A DNA stretch of 10,710 nucleotides from Desulfosporosinus sp. (GTDB taxonomy: Bacteria > Bacillota > Desulfitobacteriia > Desulfitobacteriales > Desulfitobacteriaceae). This document shows positions 5,165 through 10,710 of the stretch, piece by piece; within the stretch, counting starts at the first letter, position 1, and every line of letters begins with the position of its first letter. A program made the position numbers and the translations under genes. The stretch covers positions 1 through 10,710 of the forward strand of contig PKWS01000389.1 in NCBI GenBank assembly GCA_003132105.1, given 5' to 3'. Below the pieces are notes generated by a model that did not search any database, was not told where the DNA came from, and worked only from the letters and a program-made list of their open reading frames with translations.

Positions 5165-6526
5165 CTAGATTTTATTGCTTAAAATCCGGGTTAAGTGACC
5201 CAGCGTATAGCATTCATACATTTCGCAAGACGGGAGAAACGCTTTAACATGAGGAGTCTCCAGCCAGCGTCGCTCAGGGAGTGTATTCAACCACAGTACC
5301 TGACGAACATGACGACGGATTCCACCCAGTAAGGCCGCTGCCTTTTCTCCTTCTAAAGTTTGAGCATCACTCACGATCAGTAGTAACGTTTGCTTGGAAA
5401 GAAAGGAAGGAAACTTCTTCTGCAAGGTTTCCAAAGCTATCGCTAAATTAGTCCCTCCCCCCCATTCTTTTCCCGACACAACGAGGGCTTCTTTGACCAT
5501 TGCTTCAAAGGTTTGTCCTTTCCGGAACTTCCCTGTTAAGGGAATTAGCGTTTCTCCAAAGGCGAAGGTTTTAATCCCGCTAACAGCAGAGGATAGTCCG
5601 TATACGAATTGCCAGATAAATTCCGTATATTTGAGCATGGACCCGGAAATATCACAAAGTAAGATAATCTTGAGCCGTCCTTTGCGCCGACTGCGATACC
5701 TACGCTCTACAAGCACCCCACCATAGCGTAAATTCCTTCGAAGTGTTGAGCGCATATCTAAACCGCCCCGCCTTCGCGCCGCCCGGTAGCGACGAGTCAC
5801 CTGACTGGCAAGTCGCTGACTAAGGCGGCGAATTAAGCGTATAACCTCCGGCCATTCTTCAGGGGAAATTTTCTTTAGATCCCGACTTAAGACCTCAACT
5901 TCACGCTCGCGAAGCGCTCGTTCTACTTCTGAGAGAACGCCATCTGTGGAGCCCGGAGAGAGAATAGGCTCATCTTCTTCGTTTAACTTTTTGCGCCAAT
6001 ACTCAAGTGACCCACGGAGAACCCGTTCCACCATGGGCTGATAAGAATGATCCACTGGGATTCCACTTCTCGTACCCTTCGATGATTTCTCTAAAAAGTC
6101 ACGGAGGCGTTGTTTATCCTTCTCAGGGAGACTGGCATAAACAGCCCTTTGTTCATCCGTAATATCCAATTCATTTTCCTGAAATCTCAGGTCCTGGCGA
6201 GTACTCTCAATCTTCTCATCCCATTGGGTCGCTTTCTGTTCTACATCCTTTTGCCACGCCTCAATTTGTTCAGGAGTCGCAAAGTAGGCCCGAAAGGCTT
6301 CTTTGAACGCCGGAATATGCTGAATATCTTTAACGAGTGTTGCTTGCAGCACGGCTTCAACCCTATCTCTATCCACCAAGCCAATAAGTGTTAACCCTTC
6401 TGTAGCATCCGAAATTTCTGAAGGGCTGACCTTAAGTCCAACCGTCCTTAACAATTGGGCAAATTCCACTAAGTGTCGATCCAAATCACTCACTCTATTA
6501 TTGTTATTGATGTCGTTTTGATCCAT
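5165..6526 (-). CDS. CoxE-like von Willebrand factor A domain protein
   Basis: A soluble 453-residue protein of the CoxE-like VWA family. The C-terminal VWA domain (about 284-450) has a complete metal-ion-dependent adhesion site: D292-x-S294-x-S296 in 'CDISGSM', T359 in 'GGGTN' and D387 in 'VSDAQT'. The N-terminal half is helical and charged, with a strongly basic stretch at about 233-283 (many Arg, e.g. 'RRYRAARRRGG'). In this family the VWA protein works with a MoxR-type ATPase in metal insertion or maturation of a client complex, as CoxD/CoxE do for CO dehydrogenase. The ATPase gene lies directly upstream and overlaps this one by 23 bases. I chose the ATG at 6524-6526, which has AGAAAGG seven bases upstream; the longer frame would run deep into the ATPase gene without family similarity. 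No client enzyme is encoded in the window, so the target is unknown. Confidence 0.88.
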   Translation of the reverse strand: MDQNDINNNNRVSDLDRHLVEFAQLLRTVGLKVSPSEISDATEGLTLIGLVDRDRVEAVLQATLVKDIQHIPAFKEAFRAYFATPEQIEAWQKDVEQKATQWDEKIESTRQDLRFQENELDITDEQRAVYASLPEKDKQRLRDFLEKSSKGTRSGIPVDHSYQPMVERVLRGSLEYWRKKLNEEDEPILSPGSTDGVLSEVERALREREVEVLSRDLKKISPEEWPEVIRLIRRLSQRLASQVTRRYRAARRRGGLDMRSTLRRNLRYGGVLVERRYRSRRKGRLKIILLCDISGSMLKYTEFIWQFVYGLSSAVSGIKTFAFGETLIPLTGKFRKGQTFEAMVKEALVVSGKEWGGGTNLAIALETLQKKFPSFLSKQTLLLIVSDAQTLEGEKAAALLGGIRRHVRQVLWLNTLPERRWLETPHVKAFLPSCEMYECYTLGHLTRILSNKI

Positions 6527-7430
6527 TGGTATGCCTTTCTCCCTGCGCCACTTTGCTCGACTCAAAAAGGAGGCGTTCTGCTCCCATCTCTCGATAGAAA
6601 AGATCCACATCGTCCTTGCTCTTAAGCAGCAAGGTCAGCGTCGCATCCACCCAGGCCGGATCGAGGCCAGTCTTTCCCATTACGAGCAACGCCTTGGCCC
6701 AGTCCATTGTTTCAGAAACAGAGGGGATCTTATTCAGAGACAGGCGTTCTCGAAGCACGTTAACAGCCCGCGCCACTTCAAAAGCTAATCGTTCTGGTAA
6801 ATCGGGAATTTTGGCCCGTAGAATACGGACTTCTTTATTGACCGAAGGGGGCTCCACATGAAGGAAAATACAACGCCTTTTTAACCCATCGGAAAGCTCC
6901 CGTTCTCCATTTGACGTTAAGACAACAATAGGGCGTTCTTTTGCCTTAATGGTCCCCATCTCGGGAATTGTGACTTGGAACTCCCCTAAAAGTTCAAAGA
7001 GAAAAGCTTCGAATTCGGAATCTGTTTTATCAATTTCATCAATTAAAAGAACAGTTCGTTCCTCACTCAAAAGTGCTTGTAGCAAAGGGCGCGGGAGTAA
7101 ATACTCTGTGGAAAAAAGATCTGACTCCTGCAGATGCTCCCGTCCCATTTGAATCTTCAAGAGTTGACGCTGATAGTTCCATTCGTAGAGCGCTTTCGTC
7201 TCATCCAACCCTTCATAACACTGTAAGCGGATAAGAGGAGCTCCAAAAACTTGGCTTAAGACTTTGGCTATTTCCGTCTTGCCTACTCCAGCAGGTCCAG
7301 AGACCAACAGTGGCTTGCCTAACTCGGTCGCTAAAAACGCTGTTAGCGCGATCCGATCATCCCTTTCACTGATATAGCCGGCTGCTTCTAAAGCTTTTTC
7401 AAACTGATCTAGCGTCATCCGGTTAGACAT
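6504..7430 (-). CDS. MoxR-family AAA+ ATPase
   Basis: A 308-residue cytoplasmic AAA+ ATPase. Walker A is 'GPAGVGKT' (45-52), Walker B 'LLIDEID' (128-134), sensor 1 'LTSN' (171-174), and arginine-finger candidates are R185/R186 in 'GLKRRC'. The length and the layout fit MoxR proteins, which form hexameric rings and remodel or activate partner complexes together with a VWA protein. The VWA partner is the next gene and its start lies inside the 3' end of this one, which suggests translational coupling and a fixed ratio of the two products. The ATG start (7428-7430) has an AGGAGG ribosome site seven bases upstream. Upstream lies bshA after a 66-base gap holding a short tandem repeat. Whether the pair serves anything linked to bacillithiol is open; shared transcription is the only evidence. 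Confidence 0.92.
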   Translation of the reverse strand: MSNRMTLDQFEKALEAAGYISERDDRIALTAFLATELGKPLLVSGPAGVGKTEIAKVLSQVFGAPLIRLQCYEGLDETKALYEWNYQRQLLKIQMGREHLQESDLFSTEYLLPRPLLQALLSEERTVLLIDEIDKTDSEFEAFLFELLGEFQVTIPEMGTIKAKERPIVVLTSNGERELSDGLKRRCIFLHVEPPSVNKEVRILRAKIPDLPERLAFEVARAVNVLRERLSLNKIPSVSETMDWAKALLVMGKTGLDPAWVDATLTLLLKSKDDVDLFYREMGAERLLFESSKVAQGERHTNGSKRHQ

Positions 7431-7447
7431 CTAATCTCCTCCTTATT

Positions 7448-7471
7448 CGATGCACGATGCACGATGCACGA
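7448..7471. repeat. Short tandem repeat, 7-base unit, about 3.4 copies
   Basis: The unit CGATGCA is repeated three times without error, followed by a partial CGA. It lies between the bshA stop codon and the moxR ribosome site, within the predicted operon. The period is not a multiple of three and no coding frame crosses it. It may be a slippage-prone spacer. Confidence 0.8.
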
Positions 7472-7496
7472 ACCTCGAACATCGATCAAATTGGTC

Positions 7497-8636
7497 TCAC
7501 GACAAATTTGCCTCATCACATGCATCCTGGTATACCGTCTCATAGCTTTCCACAGCCCGTTCAACTGGAAATTTTTCTCGCGCCCAAGTTACAGCCTGCT
7601 CGGAGAAGGTCTTATACAGTAAGTCATTGGTCAACAGTTTAAGTACTCCCTCACTCATCCCTTGGATGTCCCCCACTTCGGCTAGATAGCCTGTTTTTCC
7701 GTGTTGAACAACTTCAGGTAATCCTCCTACCCGGCTCGCAACCACCGGAACCCCGCAAGCCATCGCCTCGAGAGCCACTAGACCAAAACTTTCCTTTTCC
7801 GATGGGAGAAGAAAAACATCGACCATTTGTAAAATCTCCTGAACACTTTCCTGTTTTCCGAGAAACTGAACTTTTCTTTCCAGTCCTAACCTTACGACCT
7901 CCCGTTCAACCCGTACCATCTCCGGTCCATCTCCGACGAGTAAGAGGCGACAAGGAATGACTTTCTCCACCAGAGCAAATATTTTAACAACATCCACAAC
8001 CCTTTTCACTTCCCGAAAATTCGAGATGTGGGCCAATACCTTCTCTCCACATGGGGCAAAATGTTTCCGACATTTTGCCATCAATCCCTCTTTAGGTAAG
8101 TAGATTTTGGGATCAATGAAATTCGGAATAACTTTAACCCCTCGGTCTATAGTCCCGAAAGCATCCTCCGTTTCCCTTGCCAACGCAGCTGAAACCGCCG
8201 TAACTCGGTCGCTAGAGCGCAGTGCCAAACGTGTTAACAGATTAAACTCTTCAAAAGCACCCACCAACGTGATATCCGTACCATGCAGCGTAGTCACTAG
8301 CGGTAGCGGCCTAGTCATCATTTGTTTGGCCAAATACGCACTAATACTGTGAGGAATCGCATAGTGGGCATGGATCACATCCAGTCCCACAAAATTCGCT
8401 ACTTCTACAATTTTATTGGCAAGTAATAACGTATACGGTGGAAATTTAAACAACGGATAATTGACATCCGTCACCTCATGGAAAAATAACTGTTCATGAA
8501 ATCGATGTAAGCGAAACGGTCGAGCAGAAGAAATAAAATGAACTTCATGTCCTCGCTCGCCCAGAGCATACCCTAGCTCGGTCGCTACAACGCCGCTCCC
8601 CCCATAGCTCGGGTAACAAACCATCCCAATTTTCAT
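7497..8636 (-). CDS. bshA: N-acetyl-alpha-D-glucosaminyl L-malate synthase (bacillithiol synthesis, step 1)
   Basis: A 379-residue GT4-family, GT-B-fold glycosyltransferase. BshA joins GlcNAc from UDP-GlcNAc to L-malate, the first step of bacillithiol synthesis. The N-terminus 'MKIGMVCYPSYGGSGVVATE' with the glycine loop G12-G-S-G15, the 'HAHYAIPHS' stretch (89-97) and 'TTLHGTDIT' (115-123) are hallmarks that set BshA apart from other GT4 enzymes. The nucleotide-sugar end has E282-S-F-G and E290, the conserved E-x7-E pair, in 'EKESFGLVALEAMACGVP'. Length equals the Bacillus enzymes (about 377). The ATG start has AGAGGG about nine bases upstream. It is the second gene of the predicted operon, 38 bases after the ylbF-like gene. 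The partner enzymes BshB (deacetylase) and BshC (cysteine ligase) are not in the window. A related GT4 enzyme with another acceptor cannot be fully excluded. Confidence 0.92.
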   Translation of the reverse strand: MKIGMVCYPSYGGSGVVATELGYALGERGHEVHFISSARPFRLHRFHEQLFFHEVTDVNYPLFKFPPYTLLLANKIVEVANFVGLDVIHAHYAIPHSISAYLAKQMMTRPLPLVTTLHGTDITLVGAFEEFNLLTRLALRSSDRVTAVSAALARETEDAFGTIDRGVKVIPNFIDPKIYLPKEGLMAKCRKHFAPCGEKVLAHISNFREVKRVVDVVKIFALVEKVIPCRLLLVGDGPEMVRVEREVVRLGLERKVQFLGKQESVQEILQMVDVFLLPSEKESFGLVALEAMACGVPVVASRVGGLPEVVQHGKTGYLAEVGDIQGMSEGVLKLLTNDLLYKTFSEQAVTWAREKFPVERAVESYETVYQDACDEANLS

Positions 8637-8674
8637 TCCTGCGCACCCTCTTTTAAATTGAACATATTCATCGT

Positions 8675-9034
8675 TCAGAGACCAAGCTCCTCAAAACCTA
8701 TCGGCATTGCGTCTTGAATCGCCTCTCCGATTATTTTCTGAATATCATTGACCATGCGTGATACTCCAAACTCTGCTTCCAAATACTCTCTTGCCGCCGG
8801 GTTTAAGCTCACCAAACTATATAAACGTTCTAACTCTTGCAGCCTCTCCTCGCTGATCTCAGTGTCCAACATTTGTGCCTCGCGAATCTCCCATTGTTTC
8901 AATTGGAACTCACGAATCATCTTATGATTATTAGCATCACTCATAACCTTTTCTTTAGATTTAAGAAACTGCTTGAATTCATCCGATTCCTTCAGTGTGC
9001 GCGCCAATTCATGAGCCAAATCATTTGCAACCAT
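8675..9034 (-). CDS. YlbF/YmcA-family protein
   Basis: A 119-residue all-helical cytoplasmic protein of the Com_YlbF family. It shows the family pattern: a helix 'LAHELARTLKESDEFKQFL', a central 'FQLKQWEIREAQ' helix, then 'NPAAREYLEAEFGVSRMV' and a C-terminal 'DIQKIIGEAI'. In Bacillus subtilis YlbF and YmcA, with YaaT, form a complex that affects competence, biofilm formation, sporulation and RNase Y-dependent mRNA maturation; YheA is another relative. Which of these this protein matches cannot be told. I place the start at the ATG 9032-9034, with GGGAGGGG eight bases upstream; an in-frame GTG and ATG further upstream would overlap or precede the ribosome site. It is the first gene behind the promoter at 9078-9106, followed by bshA. 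Confidence 0.83.
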   Translation of the reverse strand: MVANDLAHELARTLKESDEFKQFLKSKEKVMSDANNHKMIREFQLKQWEIREAQMLDTEISEERLQELERLYSLVSLNPAAREYLEAEFGVSRMVNDIQKIIGEAIQDAMPIGFEELGL

Positions 9035-9063
9035 ATTGTCCACCCCTCCCAGTCCCCTATCTA

Positions 9064-9074
9064 ACAATTATTGT
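9064..9074. promoter_or_regulatory. 11-bp palindrome at the operon transcription start
   Basis: ACAAT-T-ATTGT is a perfect 5-bp inverted repeat around one base. It sits four bases downstream of the -10 of the ylbF-operon promoter and covers the expected start site near 9071, a usual place for a repressor site. It is short and AT-rich, so chance is possible. Confidence 0.3.
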
Positions 9075-9077
9075 CTC

Positions 9078-9106
9078 ATTATATAGAATTTTAGGACATG
9101 AAACAA
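9078..9106 (-). promoter_or_regulatory. Sigma-A promoter of the ylbF-bshA-moxR-VWA operon
   Basis: On the minus strand TTGTTT (9101-9106) and a perfect TATAAT (9078-9083) are separated by 17 bases. Transcription would start near 9071, about 36 bases before the ATG of the YlbF-family gene. It lies fully inside the 90-base gap downstream of the unrecognised gene. Confidence 0.75.
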
Positions 9107-9124
9107 ATAATTTATTCCCTAGAC

Positions 9125-9820
9125 TTATCCTTCCTGACCAGTATTAACAAGGCCTTCCAACAAGTCAAAGGCCTGCAGTCTGCTATAAGCCAATAAATCA
9201 TCCCATTGTTTACGAGTAATATTCCAAGGGCAATGAACAGCCATCCGACTAGCAAAGCCCAACGGAGTTCGGCCATACATCTTTTCCAACCGACGTTGAG
9301 CAAGGCTTGCAAGCCCAGGTGGATGAGTATTACACATAATTGGTTCCAAGCATAGAACCGGTTCGCCCTCATAAGTCACGAGTAAACTAAATTTTGCGAG
9401 CTGTTTTATAGCCACTTTTCCTCGACGAATGGATTCTTTCAAAGGAACTGGATCTGGTTGAATTACTCCACCTAGTTTCTGCCAGAAACTCCTTTCGGTG
9501 GAACTAGTATTAGAGACGCAAACCCCCAGAGCCCCCATTTGACGGGCAAAACGTATCACGAAGCGGGCAAAATCACATTCCACATTTCCCTTTAGCGATA
9601 ATCCGTCCAAAATGACCAGCCGCTCAGAGCTGCTTAACGTAAGTTCTCCGATTCCCTCTTCCCCTAATTGAACGACATCATAACCCGGCAACATCCTAAT
9701 CACGGGATTTAATCCAGTGCCTTTTTTAGTCAAAAATGCTCCTAGGGCTAGTGACCAATCCTCAAGGCCGTCTTCATTCCACTCTACTCGTGGGGAAAGT
9801 TCAATTTTGATCCAAGACAT
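9125..9820 (-). CDS. Conserved-looking protein of unknown function (231 residues)
   Basis: I do not recognise this protein with certainty. It has no signal peptide, membrane segment or cysteine-metal motif; Cys residues are scattered. The middle part, about residues 86-115 ('FARFVIRFARQMGALGVCVS' and then 'SFWQKLGG'), loosely recalls the late strands of GNAT acetyltransferases, in which a helix precedes a 'Y/W-x-K-L-G-F' turn, but the acetyl-CoA loop (Q/RxxGxG/A) is not evident, so this is only a hint. The C-terminal part 'HPPGLASLAQRRLEKMYGRTP' is basic and helical. The ATG at 9818-9820 has AAGGAG eight bases upstream; an ATG eleven codons earlier has no ribosome site. A promoter with a perfect -35 precedes it. 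It sits between a PHP phosphatase and the ylbF operon. Codon use and ribosome site support a real gene. Confidence 0.72.
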   Translation of the reverse strand: MSWIKIELSPRVEWNEDGLEDWSLALGAFLTKKGTGLNPVIRMLPGYDVVQLGEEGIGELTLSSSERLVILDGLSLKGNVECDFARFVIRFARQMGALGVCVSNTSSTERSFWQKLGGVIQPDPVPLKESIRRGKVAIKQLAKFSLLVTYEGEPVLCLEPIMCNTHPPGLASLAQRRLEKMYGRTPLGFASRMAVHCPWNITRKQWDDLLAYSRLQAFDLLEGLVNTGQEG

Positions 9821-9863
9821 TTGCTCGTCTCCTTCACATACCAGCTCACACACATATGTCTTT

Positions 9864-9874
9864 AGTGTTACACT
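9864..9874. promoter_or_regulatory. 11-bp palindrome in the leader of the unknown gene
   Basis: AGTGT-T-ACACT is a perfect inverted repeat about 44 bases upstream of the ATG. It lies downstream of the TTGACA promoter and just inside a second -35-like TTTACA (9879-9884) that lacks a good -10. Its position suits an operator or a small leader hairpin. Confidence 0.3.
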
Positions 9875-9895
9875 GAAATGTAAAGTCTATTCCCT

Positions 9896-9924
9896 ATCAT
9901 TTTTCATCGGAGCAACTCTGTCAA
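9896..9924 (-). promoter_or_regulatory. Candidate sigma-A promoter of the unknown gene
   Basis: A perfect TTGACA (9919-9924) on the minus strand is followed after 17 bases by AATGAT (9896-9901), four of six to consensus. Transcription would start near 9889, with a leader of about 70 bases. It begins 13 bases beyond the stop codon of the PHP gene. Confidence 0.5.
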
Positions 9925-9936
9925 GGTATGTTCCTC

Positions 9937-10698
9937 CTAGTCCAATTTGTAGCTTACTTTTTCCAGACCTGCGAACCCCACTACCGAATGGACCCCTATC
10001 TGACGTAGTAACTGACTCGCTTCCTCAATGTCCCGACCGACTACCTTTGCACAGTGAGCATCTGACCCTAAGGTGAACTCAATCCCCCGTCGCCTAATTT
10101 CCTCGATCAGGCGTCTCTCTGGGTAAAATTCTTCAACTGGCTTATACCTACCGTTCGTGTTCACTTCGAGGACTAAGCTGTACTCAGCGACGGTCGTTAA
10201 GGCTTCATCTGCAAGCGTTAAAATATCCTTTCCCGGCCTAACTCCAAACAATTTAATAAGATCAAAATGCCCGATCGTCGTAAACAGCCCACTTTTAGCG
10301 GCTAACGTCACAACTTCAAAATACCGGGCGTAAAACTCATCAGCATCTTTCTTATGATGTATGGGCTCCGCTTCCGGCATATCAAAAATCCATCCGTCAA
10401 ACTCGTGGACTGACCCTATCACAAAATCAAACGGAAACTGTTCTAGCAGATGTTTGATTCTTCCTTCTTCGTGAGGACGGTATTCTGCCTCCAACCCGAT
10501 ACGGACGGCTAAACCAGGGTAGTCTTCTGCCACTTCTCGTATCAAAGGGAAGTTCATTTGATCCCAGTAATAGTCATGATCGGCAAACCCAATTTCTTTT
10601 AATCCGCGGCGGGACGCTTCCTCCAAAAAAGCCCGAATGTTTTCCCGGTTTGCCTCCCGATCGTTGTGGCCGAGAAGATGAACATGCATATCTAACAT
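9937..10698 (-). CDS. PHP-domain phosphatase, histidinol-phosphatase (HisK) type; 5' end near window edge
   Basis: A cytoplasmic metal-dependent phosphoesterase of the PHP superfamily, 253 residues from the first ATG, close to the usual 250-280. The metal ligands are visible: H5-x-H7 ('MHVHLLG'), D40-H41 ('FADHD'), E70 ('GLEAEY'), H98 ('GSVHEF'), H144 ('IGHFDLI'), N180 ('LEVNTNG') and D213-A-H215 ('GSDAH'). Enzymes of this type hydrolyse histidinol phosphate in histidine synthesis in Firmicutes, though other sugar or nucleotide phosphates are possible; no his gene is in the window. The frame stays open to the window edge before the ATG at 10696-10698, and no clear ribosome site precedes that ATG in the 12 bases left, so a start further upstream is possible. 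The unknown gene follows after 116 bases. Confidence 0.88.
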   Translation of the reverse strand: MLDMHVHLLGHNDREANRENIRAFLEEASRRGLKEIGFADHDYYWDQMNFPLIREVAEDYPGLAVRIGLEAEYRPHEEGRIKHLLEQFPFDFVIGSVHEFDGWIFDMPEAEPIHHKKDADEFYARYFEVVTLAAKSGLFTTIGHFDLIKLFGVRPGKDILTLADEALTTVAEYSLVLEVNTNGRYKPVEEFYPERRLIEEIRRRGIEFTLGSDAHCAKVVGRDIEEASQLLRQIGVHSVVGFAGLEKVSYKLD

Positions 10699-10710
10699 CT
10701 CTAAATAGTC

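Noticed and set aside
6527..6610. Longer N-terminus of the VWA protein
   Set aside because: It would lie wholly inside the moxR coding region, and the ATG at 6524-6526 has its own ribosome site.
9901..9936. Short TTG-initiated leader peptide after the PHP gene
   Set aside because: It has six codons only, with no amino-acid bias that would point to attenuation.

Overview
The window looks like chromosomal DNA from an anaerobic, endospore-forming Firmicute, most likely a clostridial lineage such as the Desulfosporosinus/Desulfitobacterium group. The organism call is inference. It rests on a classic 2[4Fe-4S] clostridial ferredoxin, a Spo0E-like phosphatase, a sporulation-type PAS histidine kinase, a KapD-type exonuclease, a YlbF-family protein, BshA, strong AGGAGG-type ribosome sites and several sigma-A-like promoters. 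Every gene I can support is on the minus strand, so transcription runs from right to left. I see no rRNA, tRNA, CRISPR array, insertion sequence or phage gene.

Right part (10710 to 5165), in transcription order: a PHP-domain phosphatase of the histidinol-phosphatase type whose 5' end lies close to the window edge; an unrecognised 231-residue protein behind a candidate promoter; then a probable four-gene operon. That operon has a clear promoter at 9078-9106 and contains a YlbF/YmcA-family protein, the bacillithiol-pathway glycosyltransferase BshA, a MoxR-type AAA+ ATPase and a CoxE-like von Willebrand A protein. The last two genes overlap by 23 bases. A 16-bp perfect inverted repeat follows the last gene and may end transcription.

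Middle (5164 to 4460): a 218-base intergenic stretch rich in inverted repeats, a 51-residue zinc-ribbon protein that is easily missed, and a monocistronic ferredoxin with its own promoter and a strong intrinsic terminator.

Left part (4421 to 1): a REC-GGDEF diguanylate cyclase, a membrane-bound PAS histidine kinase, a 56-residue Spo0E-like protein and a KapD-like DEDDh exonuclease with a C-terminal zinc ribbon. This part is visibly more AT-rich than the right part. Families of three of these four genes act in the decision to sporulate in Bacilli, and the fourth makes cyclic di-GMP. The set therefore looks like a signalling neighbourhood linking an extracytoplasmic signal to c-di-GMP and Spo0A control. 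A strong sigma-A-like promoter at 42-70 points out of the window to the left.
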